Shown here one piece after another: positions 28,501-35,503 of a stretch of DNA of 64,000 nucleotides; the stretch's first letter is position 1, and the number at the start of each line of letters is the position of its first letter. Source of the DNA: Limnohabitans sp. (GTDB taxonomy: Bacteria; Pseudomonadota; Gammaproteobacteria; Burkholderiales; Burkholderiaceae_C); the NCBI GenBank assembly GCA_030158125.1, contig JAOATL010000019.1, positions 62,001 to 126,000 on the forward strand. Direction: 5' to 3'. Made by a program: the position numbers and the translations under genes. Under the pieces are notes generated by a model, which searched no databases, was not told where the DNA came from, and was given only the letters and a program-made list of their open reading frames with translations.

Positions 28501-29868
28501 TTTGATGCCCAGCACTGGTTCTGAAGCGAGAACTCCCGTGTGATCAAGCAAGCCCTCATAGACGTGGCCAATTTGTTCAACCCCGAGGGCGCGAAAGGAA
28601 ATGCGCCGTGTCTCAGCCATACCACCTGCGCTGGATTTCATACGCAAGCGTTGTAAAGAATTGAGTAGATGCAGCACCACTCGGTTATTGACCCCCAGAG
28701 GTTCGGCTGTGGTTTTACGCCAAAGACTACCAGCTGCCCTTCCTTCAAGGAATGGATATCGGTCTGGATCAAACAATGAGCCGCCGTAGGCTTGCATCAA
28801 CAGGTCTTGATGCTTGACGCCACCATGCACAGCCCGGAAGCTGGACAACAGGCGTGCCCAAGCATCGGTCCGGCGCTCCAAAACTTCTTCGCCATAGAGG
28901 TCAGCAATTTCCTGCAGTTGCTCCTGCAATGTTGAAACCGCGTAGTTGTTGTCATACAGCGGCTTGCCGAGGTGCAATAAACCACGTTCCTCCGCCGAAA
29001 ACAAGAAAACCAGCCGCATCATGATGGTCAGTGCAGCTTCATATTGCGCAGTTGGGCTGACGCCCTCCAAAAGGATTCGATTGCTATCCTTGTCAAGTGC
29101 ATCAAAGGACTGGACCAGCACCTCTACAGCTTCACGCACCTGAAAACCAAGCTGATCGGTAACCTCTTGCTGGTCATTGGCACTTTCCTTGAGCAATGCT
29201 AAGAGCGTGCTGTTATCAGCAACCCCAAAGAAGCGGCGCACACCTAGAAGGGAGTGAAAAGCACGCAAAGTGATGGGCTCGTCCAACCAAAGGGCACCAA
29301 ACCATGATGCGTACCCTGTGATTTCCCCGCGGGGTGCGTATACAAGCATCCATTGCTCGCCATTCGTTACCAGACCCAAGGGAACATCTGCGCCATGCAG
29401 TAATTCCATCATTCGCGTAGCGGGGGTTGCTTTCCAGTGCTTGCCTATGACTGGGCGATCAAGTTTCTGCTCAGCGGGGTAGCTGGAGATCAGCAATTGA
29501 GCCTTGCCACTTGTATCTGTACCGGCTGGACCAATCAGAGCAAAGTCAGGGCGCAAGGTTTCACCCATTTCTGGCATCTTAGCTTCCAAGCCTGCAGGAA
29601 GAGCTTGCCCTTCAACAACTTGACTTGCCGGGTAACCAAGCACCGTTGTTAGGACATGGAGCACCCACGCGCGCTGTTGTCCAGGTGCTGCAGGGTTGTC
29701 CTGCCATTCCTCATATGCGGCGCGCAGAGCCTTTGCCTGAGTTGGATCTCGCGGCTCCAGACCATGCGAAAAAACTCGAAGCAATACCGGTAGCGAAACA
29801 AACGGCCCTGATATCTCAACAAGGGACAACCAGTCAGAATGATGGCGAGAAGCGGTGTGGGCGCTCAT
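25531..29868 (-). CDS. drmMI: DISARM class 1 adenine methyltransferase DrmMI
   Basis: A 1445-residue gamma-type N6-adenine methyltransferase. The SAM motif I is VCDMAMGSGAFLVQ near residue 610 and catalytic motif IV is NPPF near 870; the C-terminal part (LFIGKLISDYLTANPGWHSKETIL) looks like a winged-helix module after the target recognition region. DrmMI methylates host DNA as the self-marking part of class 1 DISARM. Base composition changes sharply: from about 25540 to 27650 (residues about 740 onward) the gene is much more AT-rich than the rest of the operon. It overlaps drmD and drmA by 4 bases each. Confidence 0.92.
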   Translation of the reverse strand: MSAHTASRHHSDWLSLVEISGPFVSLPVLLRVFSHGLEPRDPTQAKALRAAYEEWQDNPAAPGQQRAWVLHVLTTVLGYPASQVVEGQALPAGLEAKMPEMGETLRPDFALIGPAGTDTSGKAQLLISSYPAEQKLDRPVIGKHWKATPATRMMELLHGADVPLGLVTNGEQWMLVYAPRGEITGYASWFGALWLDEPITLRAFHSLLGVRRFFGVADNSTLLALLKESANDQQEVTDQLGFQVREAVEVLVQSFDALDKDSNRILLEGVSPTAQYEAALTIMMRLVFLFSAEERGLLHLGKPLYDNNYAVSTLQEQLQEIADLYGEEVLERRTDAWARLLSSFRAVHGGVKHQDLLMQAYGGSLFDPDRYPFLEGRAAGSLWRKTTAEPLGVNNRVVLHLLNSLQRLRMKSSAGGMAETRRISFRALGVEQIGHVYEGLLDHTGVLASEPVLGIKGPRNKEAEIPLSKLESLFAEGQDKLVEFLKETTGRSLSAIRKSLDDGSLLDEHKLLVSCGHDQALLIRLLPFARLIREDSFERPLVVLTGSVYVTSGTDRRSSGTHYTPPTLTEPIVQHTLEPLVYLGPSNGWPREQWTLKSPRDILDLKVCDMAMGSGAFLVQACRYLAERLVESWENEEKLYPDQLLITPDGNFSDGSASERLVPVEAAERIAIARRVVADRCLYGVDINPMAVEMAKLSLWLVTVDANRPFTFLDHGFKCGDSLLGITALEQLENFSLRPGGGKQQSFGTLDMRQRLKNAKEKRDALKLMQSDTPEQIETKTILYAEAENSVAMLSAAADALMAVELKGLKGRAYELGRETSAETMISYWDKGFQELKSYSHEKLAGRNALHWNLTFPEIIESGGFDAFVGNPPFIGGKKISGVLGSDYRELLTAHIANGVKGNADLSAFFILRMAKLLRKEGVAGVISTNTISQGDTRDVGLDQITSSGGDLIRAIVSMPWPGMAAIDVSLIWFSKNNWKGKFNLDGKEVKKISSMLSVPGKTQGKPFQLKSNSNSSYQGNVVLGKGFVLSYEAAQNLIQKSPKNKECLFPYINGEDLNSRVDQSPRRWIINFHDWPLKRSDVGLWISSSELDKKKFLRTGVVPKDYPHPVAEDYPDLLDILEKDVKPVRALVKRPVYRDIWWQFAEKQKSLYARIASLKKVLVKTQVSSSWAFEYIDNGVVFDQRLAVLCDNPLILLQSSIHWTWSTYYGSSMRNAGYNYALTDCFETFPFPEDATSLNAIEVSFLRKRRGLMDAYDLGLTALENMINDPINQQDDILEFRTTIIQIDETVAAAYGWTDLNLEHGFHETKQGIRFTICQSARLEILDRLLELNHKRHNEEISAGLHKKRMPISSTQISKSQVSNQEDLFRDVSQNSLFIGKLISDYLTANPGWHSKETILTATNFPEKKWSVTISDLLEAGKIERIGEKRGARYKSNSTLESPE

Positions 29869-32800
29869 GACCGGCTCCTTGTGATCTCAAGTACCGCTTT
29901 ACGCGGAATCAGCCAGGTGACAGCAACTGGAAAAAGCCTCGCACTCGGATTGGAAAAGCGAGATCGGATGTGATCGGATTCACGCTGAATTTCTTCTGGA
30001 ATTTCCATGATGCGGCGGTGCAGAGCTGCGAGATCATTTTCCCTCTGACGTTTGCCAGGTTCATCTGCGCCAAGATCCAACACCATTTGCGGACCATCTT
30101 TACGATCCAGCTCAGCTTGGATGGCGCGTTGGAGCTCCGTCATTACGGTCTTGATCTTGTTCACTTCTTTTTCGGCCAGCTCTTCAAGGTTCTTTTCCAG
30201 ATTCTTTGTGCGCTCGACACGACGGACATCCAGTGATGCCAGCAATGCATCCCGATTTTTAGCCCACAGGGCCTGAAAACGTTCCTCAATAGCCGCTGGT
30301 ACAGGGTTGTCTGTCGCAGCTTCCAATGCAGTTTTTGTTTCGCCAACGTTAAGGCGACTGAAGCGGCCTTCAATCAGCGCACCGCCCGCAGTGATGACTT
30401 CTTCGTGAAGGCGGTGGTTATCACCTCCTAGTACGACGATACGGCCATGGGCAATGACTACCGGGTGGCTCAAGGCTGAGTCGTCAACAATGCAGGCCGA
30501 TACCCTTGATAGGTGCTTAGCTTGAGTCCCCAAGGACCAGATTTCAGCACGCAACAAACGCAGGCACATTTGAACCAATCTGTGGTTAAGGTGGGCAAGC
30601 ACTACATCATCGCGTCCGGTGGCAAGGGCAGCGTCGAAGACGATGGGGCGTACCCTCTTGTTATGCGGATGGGCAAGCCCATCGGCACATTGGGCCCAAC
30701 TGTTTGAAAGAGCTGGTAAGCGGAAGACCGGGCAGGTTTTCCGCACACCGGTGGGATCAGGCCAGATGCCCTCAACATTGACCGGAATTAGCGCCGGTTG
30801 CTCGGCCAGTTCAAGACCAACACGGACCACGTTTTCTATGTGCTCAGGTGTCAGGTTCAGCTCATGCTGGGTTTCATGTAATTGGGACGCGAGTTTTTCC
30901 AATTGCTCACGCAGCTTGCGCTCAAACTTCAGCATTTTGCGTACTGGTTCAGCTTCCAGTTCAGCGCGCGTGGTATCAAGCCTGCTGCGTCGTCCAAGCA
31001 TGGCTTCTTCAACCTGGCTGGCAATAACGGGACCCACTTTGCCAAGATCTTCTCGGATAGTCTCAACCTTGAGGGCAGCCCGCATCAGGAATTCAAGGTC
31101 ACCTTCTAAATCACCTACCTTGCCGGAAACACTGGCGTCGGCAAAGCCGCGGCCAACGAAATGGTGAATGTGGACTTCATCAGCTTTTTGGCCATGACGA
31201 TCAACACGGCCATTGCGCTGCTCCATGCGATTCGGGTTCCACGGAATCTCAAAGTGAATAAGCTTTGAGCAGTGGTTTTGTAAGTTGACACCTTCTGATG
31301 CGGCGTCGGTGGCCAACAGAATCCGCACTTTGGATTCCTTCGGGTTGGATTGAAACGCCGCCTTGATGGGTTCGCGCAGGTCATTCATCATGCCCCCAAA
31401 GATCATTTCTAGGCGTCCATCCGCGGCCAAACCCTCACGGGCCAGCAAATCGAAAAGCCATTTTTGTGTGGCGCGGTATTCGGTAAAGATGATGACGCGC
31501 TCGTCATTCCACTGACCACCGGTTTGCAAGGTAGTTTTAATCCAGTCGATCAGCGTTTGTGCCTTGCAATCAGGTCGCTGCGTGCTCTTGGCGGCAAATT
31601 CGCTGAGCTCACGCAGTAGCGCCTTTTCTTCGGTAGATATGGGCGACAGAGCCTGGCTGACAGCGCTAACAACTTCCCCGGTTTCGACTTCGTAAGCTTC
31701 ATCATCGGCATAGTCATCCGAAAAATCTTCAATCTCACGATGGAGGTTGCTGGCTAGCTTGCGACGGCCAACCGTGTCAATGTGCTTTTTCAATGTGATG
31801 CCAAAGGCGGCAGGCGATGAAAACAGCCGCTTTTTAAGCAGCTTCAAAACAAATTCGGTGGCCATGCGTTCGCCGTCCGTCGTGGCCTGCTTCAAGCGCA
31901 ATTCAGAATATTGGCGCAAAGCTTGGTGAGCCTGACGCTCTTCGTCGGTGTGGGGTACCTCAATATGTTTGACCATGCGCTCAGCAAAGCGACGACTCCC
32001 ATCCCAGCGCAGCTTGAGTTCGGACTTCATTCGTCGGACCATGACTGCATCGAGCTGGTTGCGGTCAGGAGTGACAGCCCGAGCAAATCGTTGGTTATCA
32101 AGTAACTCCAGAAGTGCAGCAAAACTTTCGCGATAACCGTTATGCGGGGTAGCTGACAAGAAAAGCTTGTGCTCAAAATGCGGACCCAGAGAGCGGATTG
32201 CCGTGGTGCGCTGGGAGTCCGTGGCGTACTTTCCACGGCCAGAGGGCGCAACGTTGTGCGCCTCATCCACGATCATTAGGTCATACGCGCGCGGGTAGGT
32301 TGGCTGGTCACCTGCGGGAAGCGTTTCACGGAAGGTGCGTAACGGTCTTTCGCGCTTGAGAAAATCGATTGATGTGATCAACCGCGGGAAATGTGACCAT
32401 GGATTGACATGGATACCCCGCTTGCGACGCAGCTGGCTAATGGTTTCACTGTCAATGATGCGAAATTCCAGACCAAATTTGTCGCGCATTTCTTCCTGCC
32501 ACTGCACTTGCAGGGAAGATGGGCAGATGATCAAAACTGAGCGCACCCGGTGGCGCAGGATCATTTCCTGTACCACCAAGCCAGCTTCTACCGTTTTTCC
32601 AAGCCCGACGTCATCGGCAATTAGCAGATTCACCCGCGGCATGGACAGGGCGCGGACCACCGGATCCAACTGATACTCGTCAATTTCAATGCCACTGCGG
32701 AAGGGTGATTGCAGGGCTTTGTCATCAGCCTGGGAGACTGCTCCCCAGCGGACTGCATCTAAAAAGGCCTGTAAGCGTTTTGGATGGTCGAATGAATCAG

Positions 32801-33020
32801 GGTCCGGTAGCGTGGATTTTTCATGCACCTGGGTGCCGGGTTCCAGCTCCCAAATGACATTCAGTTCTTCGCCAATCCCATCATCCTCGACGGAGGACAG
32901 CTTGATTAGGTGGGTGGGCCGTGCACCATCGCCGCCCAAACCAGGAGCGGAGGGAATTATTTCCGTTACGACAAATGGTCGTTTCCGAACGATAGCAAGT
33001 TGACCAATTTCGGGAGTCAT
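29865..33020 (-). CDS. drmD: DISARM class 1 SNF2-like helicase DrmD
   Basis: A 1051-residue SNF2/RapA-type ATPase whose presence with DrmMI defines class 1 DISARM. Motif I is ADDVGLGKTVEAG (about 135-147), motif II DEAH at 252-255 (MIVDEAHNVAPS), motif III LFLSATPHNG, and the C-terminal motifs are LLATDAASEGVNLQ and EQRNGRVDRHGQ. The N-terminal 75 residues form a small beta-rich segment (IGQLAIVRKRPFVVTEI) like the SH3-like domains in front of such helicases. It overlaps the 70-aa ORF and drmMI by 4 bases. Confidence 0.93.
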   Translation of the reverse strand: MTPEIGQLAIVRKRPFVVTEIIPSAPGLGGDGARPTHLIKLSSVEDDGIGEELNVIWELEPGTQVHEKSTLPDPDSFDHPKRLQAFLDAVRWGAVSQADDKALQSPFRSGIEIDEYQLDPVVRALSMPRVNLLIADDVGLGKTVEAGLVVQEMILRHRVRSVLIICPSSLQVQWQEEMRDKFGLEFRIIDSETISQLRRKRGIHVNPWSHFPRLITSIDFLKRERPLRTFRETLPAGDQPTYPRAYDLMIVDEAHNVAPSGRGKYATDSQRTTAIRSLGPHFEHKLFLSATPHNGYRESFAALLELLDNQRFARAVTPDRNQLDAVMVRRMKSELKLRWDGSRRFAERMVKHIEVPHTDEERQAHQALRQYSELRLKQATTDGERMATEFVLKLLKKRLFSSPAAFGITLKKHIDTVGRRKLASNLHREIEDFSDDYADDEAYEVETGEVVSAVSQALSPISTEEKALLRELSEFAAKSTQRPDCKAQTLIDWIKTTLQTGGQWNDERVIIFTEYRATQKWLFDLLAREGLAADGRLEMIFGGMMNDLREPIKAAFQSNPKESKVRILLATDAASEGVNLQNHCSKLIHFEIPWNPNRMEQRNGRVDRHGQKADEVHIHHFVGRGFADASVSGKVGDLEGDLEFLMRAALKVETIREDLGKVGPVIASQVEEAMLGRRSRLDTTRAELEAEPVRKMLKFERKLREQLEKLASQLHETQHELNLTPEHIENVVRVGLELAEQPALIPVNVEGIWPDPTGVRKTCPVFRLPALSNSWAQCADGLAHPHNKRVRPIVFDAALATGRDDVVLAHLNHRLVQMCLRLLRAEIWSLGTQAKHLSRVSACIVDDSALSHPVVIAHGRIVVLGGDNHRLHEEVITAGGALIEGRFSRLNVGETKTALEAATDNPVPAAIEERFQALWAKNRDALLASLDVRRVERTKNLEKNLEELAEKEVNKIKTVMTELQRAIQAELDRKDGPQMVLDLGADEPGKRQRENDLAALHRRIMEIPEEIQRESDHIRSRFSNPSARLFPVAVTWLIPRKAVLEITRSRS

Positions 33021-33229
33021 TGCTGTTTCCTGTCAAAGTGGCGCACTTTGTCGCGCTTGAATGAGAAATTCAAAGGATGCATTTTGGTGAGGCTCTCCAG
33101 TTCTTGAAGTTCGCCTGAACTGCTTATTAGGGTAATTTCATAGCCTGACCTATAAATTCTCTCAACACGCCATTCTTTCTCCCGAATGACTGTTTGAGAG
33201 CCAGGTGTGTTGGCCAACATGTGGTTCAT
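33017..33229 (-). CDS. 70-residue protein of the DISARM operon, unknown function
   Basis: A small gene tied to both neighbours by 4-base overlaps: its start overlaps the WYL regulator stop and its end overlaps the drmD start. It reads GSQTVIREKEWRVERIYRSG then ITLISSSGELQEL, a pattern of alternating strands like an SH3-type small barrel, similar in character to the N-terminal segment of DrmD. It ends in a basic tail (FSFKRDKVRHFDRKQQ). It is not one of the named DISARM components (DrmA-E, MI, MII). It may be a detached accessory domain of DrmD or a DNA-binding adaptor; this is inference. Confidence 0.75.
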   Translation of the reverse strand: MNHMLANTPGSQTVIREKEWRVERIYRSGYEITLISSSGELQELESLTKMHPLNFSFKRDKVRHFDRKQQ

Positions 33230-34149
33230 TCAATGTTCCTTAACTCACTAACCGACCTACTCGAGGGATACCCGGGAGCAAGTGCAGCGCTTTCAACGCC
33301 GTAAAGTGTTTGTGAATTTTTCAACCAAAGATGGTGCTCTTTGGGGTCCAAGGTGTGCTTGGTCGAGCAATCAACTGACCAGCGTCTCAAGGCATAACCG
33401 ACGAGTGGGGCTCGCATGTCAAGCGCCAGCATGCCGTTGTGCATCATGAAGTCAGCCTCGATCGCCTTGGGGTGGGCAATGCCCGGGTGGGGCACCAGCT
33501 CGATATGGACCAGTCGTGCCCACTGCACATCTGACTCAATTTGTTCTTCGACTGGGATGGGCTGGTCAATCGGCTTTGCCTTGACGATCCGTGTCAATGC
33601 AAAGTCGGCAAAGCGGCCCCGCTCACGGTCATACGCGCGCAAATGCCAACGTAGGCCCGTGTCGGCCAAGGCCAGAGGGCACAGCGTCTTGGTTGACGCC
33701 CCTGAGGTCAATGACAGGTAATTGACTTTGACTTGGCGTCTGCCAGCGATGGCTCGGGTAAGTGTTGCCAGCGTTTCGATGTCGGGCTTGACCAGGTCGC
33801 TGGCGCTTTCACAGGGAACAGTGCGCTTGAGCTTTTGGTCCATGTTGTCACCAAAGCCTGCGCGGAACCAGGTGAGCACACGCTCTGCAGAGTGCTCGAA
33901 CAGCGGGGTGAAGCGGTCGGTCGTTGCGTACTTTCGCTGACCTGCGTCATAGAAGAGGTTCAGTGGAGCCAGGCGGCGGTACGTGCTCAGGTCGCGTGCT
34001 GATGCGGCAGGCTTGACCCCAAAGCGTCGCTCAATGTCCGCGCGAGTCAGATCGCCGCAGAAGAAGGCTTTGACTTCAATGTAGAAAAGTCGCTCTCGTT
34101 GCGTCTGCGTCAGGTCGTCAAGTGCAGCAGCGACTCGTTTGTTGACCAC
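33226..34149 (-). CDS. WYL-domain transcriptional regulator (BrxR/CapW-like) of the DISARM operon
   Basis: A 307-residue regulator, first gene of the operon. The N-terminal winged HTH (LTRADIERRFGVKPAASARDLSTYRRLAP) is followed by a WYL domain and a C-terminal WCX-like region. Its layout and opening (QRERLFYIEVKAFFCGDLTRADI) resemble the BrxR/CapW family that controls BREX, CBASS and other defence operons, where the free protein represses and a ligand bound by WYL relieves repression. The start is a GTG at 34149 behind GGAG. Being within the operon suggests autoregulation, possibly at the inverted repeat upstream. Confidence 0.9.
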   Translation of the reverse strand: MVNKRVAAALDDLTQTQRERLFYIEVKAFFCGDLTRADIERRFGVKPAASARDLSTYRRLAPLNLFYDAGQRKYATTDRFTPLFEHSAERVLTWFRAGFGDNMDQKLKRTVPCESASDLVKPDIETLATLTRAIAGRRQVKVNYLSLTSGASTKTLCPLALADTGLRWHLRAYDRERGRFADFALTRIVKAKPIDQPIPVEEQIESDVQWARLVHIELVPHPGIAHPKAIEADFMMHNGMLALDMRAPLVGYALRRWSVDCSTKHTLDPKEHHLWLKNSQTLYGVESAALAPGYPSSRSVSELRNIE

Positions 34150-34192
34150 GGATTTGTCTCCATCTTATTTGCTCGTGTTCCACTCTAGCATA

Positions 34193-34219
34193 TTCAATGA
34201 CTACACTTAATCATTTTGA
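34193..34219. promoter_or_regulatory. Candidate operator of the WYL regulator
   Basis: An imperfect inverted repeat, TCAATGA - 10 bases - TCATTTTGA, lies about 45 bases upstream of the regulator start in the 160-base divergent spacer between the DISARM operon and the plus-strand small gene. It overlaps the likely promoter zone (a TATGCT on the minus strand lies just downstream). Assignment is by symmetry and location only. Confidence 0.35.
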
Positions 34220-34312
34220 TGCAGATAAGCGGCATTGGTGCTAGAATTTTTTTAGAACGATCAGGTTGGATCCGGTCGCCAGGCCCGAAATCATCACTTT
34301 TAGGAGATGAAC

Positions 34313-34603
34313 ATGTCTTTTTGGCAAATCTTGGGGCGATTCGCTGTGTCCGACACCGGTGAAACATTGCAAAAGGTCTCGGACACCACCAGCGTCTCGT
34401 CTGACGGCACGACCTACACAAAGATGGGTTCGACCACCGTTGGGTCAGATGGGTCTGTCTTCACTCAGATGGGAAGCTTTAGCACCGACGGCAGCACTCG
34501 CATGGGAAGCACTGCCACTGGACTTGGTGCTGTTTTCAACAACTCGAGCGACGACTTTGGGATTGGCTCCAAAAAATCCAGAAATGACTTTGACGATTTT
34601 TAA
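34313..34603 (+). CDS. Small repeat-containing protein, unknown function
   Basis: A 96-residue protein (MSFWQILGRFAVSDTGETL) built of three degenerate repeats: SSDGTTYTKMGSTT, GSDGSVFTQMGSFS and STDGSTRMGSTAT, ending in an acidic FDDF-type tail. The repeats resemble the short Ser/Gly beta-strand repeats of intrinsically simple proteins. The track starts at the ATG 34307, but the AGGAG box is right against it; the ATG at 34313 has better spacing. The macrodomain gene starts 14 bases downstream, so the two form a unit. No known family recognised. Confidence 0.7.
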   Translation: MSFWQILGRFAVSDTGETLQKVSDTTSVSSDGTTYTKMGSTTVGSDGSVFTQMGSFSTDGSTRMGSTATGLGAVFNNSSDDFGIGSKKSRNDFDDF

Positions 34604-34617
34604 GGTACTTGAACTTC

Positions 34618-35139
34618 ATGCAGATTGAAATCGTCATTGGCAATATCGTCCAGCAACCGGATGTCGATGCGCTGGTTAACTCAGCCAACGCCAACCTTCG
34701 CTTTGGATCAGGCGTGGCCGGTGCCATTCATACTGCAGCCGGGCCAGAACTTGAGCAGTATTGCCGCCGCCATTCACCGATTGCGCTGGGTGAAGCTGTT
34801 GTGACCCCCGGCTTTGAACTGCCCAACCCATTTGTGATTCACACGAGGGCAGCCAGTTTCATCAATGACGATCACCCCGAGAAATACCTCGACCTTGCCG
34901 TTGCTCAGACTCTCCGTGTGGCCAAAGAAGCAGGGATCAAATCAATGGCCATGCCCGCGATCGGAACTGGCGTTTTCAAGTTCCCACCAGAGTTGTCTGC
35001 TGAAATCATCATTAACGGCCTAGTGAGTCGAAGTGAGGACTACCCAGAGATCCATTTGGTACGGATTTGCGTTGGTACGCAAGAAATGAAGGCCGTTTTC
35101 GCTTCTACTTTGGCTGCAAAAATATCTTCTCCTGCATAG
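34618..35139 (+). CDS. Macrodomain (ADP-ribose-binding) protein
   Basis: A 173-residue protein consisting of one macrodomain. Hallmarks are IVIGNIVQQPDVDALVNSANANL, the glycine-rich loop GSGVAGAIHTAAG, and the second ADP-ribose loop PAIGTGVFKFP. Such proteins bind or hydrolyse ADP-ribose or its derivatives, for instance removing ADP-ribose from proteins or nucleic acids. It follows the repeat protein closely and is divergent from DISARM. Its last 35 bases overlap, in the opposite direction, the end of the first prophage gene, so the C-terminus (AAKISSPA) may have been replaced on prophage integration. Confidence 0.88.
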   Translation: MQIEIVIGNIVQQPDVDALVNSANANLRFGSGVAGAIHTAAGPELEQYCRRHSPIALGEAVVTPGFELPNPFVIHTRAASFINDDHPEKYLDLAVAQTLRVAKEAGIKSMAMPAIGTGVFKFPPELSAEIIINGLVSRSEDYPEIHLVRICVGTQEMKAVFASTLAAKISSPA

Positions 35140-35503
35140 ACCAGTCCATCGGGAACGGCTCCATTAGGTCCTTCATCGTCAGGTGTGCCGGGTACTTCCC
35201 GTCCAGGATAGCTTCGACGATCGTGGGTGACAGGTAGGCCAGGCGCAGGATGCGACTCACAAACGATGGGCTGATGTTCTCGGACTTGGCCATGTCCTCA
35301 ATTGACGCGTGGGTTCCGTCAAATAGTTTGCGATGCCAGCGGTGGCCACGTGCCAACAGTTTGACCATGGCGTTGTCAATCAGTGCCTCACGCCGCTCAA
35401 TGGCCCGAGAACCGTCGGGCAGCACGATGACTGCCTTGCCACCGCGCCTGCGAAAAGTCATCGGAATCTCGGTGGTGAAACCCGCTTCAGTCTCTTGGCT
35501 CAT
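35105..35503 (-). CDS. ParB-type HTH protein of the recombinase module
   Basis: A 132-residue protein with a KorB/ParB-like helix-turn-helix: HASIEDMAKSENISPSFVSRILRLAYLSP followed by LTMKDLMEPFPMDW. No ParB nuclease domain is present. It sits directly behind the serine recombinase with a 4-base overlap (ATGA), and small HTH proteins of this kind commonly accompany this recombinase type. It may act as an accessory DNA-binding factor in integration or excision. Its end overlaps the macrodomain gene on the other strand by 35 bases. Confidence 0.75.
   Translation of the reverse strand: MSQETEAGFTTEIPMTFRRRGGKAVIVLPDGSRAIERREALIDNAMVKLLARGHRWHRKLFDGTHASIEDMAKSENISPSFVSRILRLAYLSPTIVEAILDGKYPAHLTMKDLMEPFPMDWSMQEKIFLQPK

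Noticed and set aside
25531-33020. BREX system (PglX-like methyltransferase with helicases)
   Set aside because: No PglZ, BrxC or BrxL is present; drmB (DUF1998), drmA and drmC identify DISARM.
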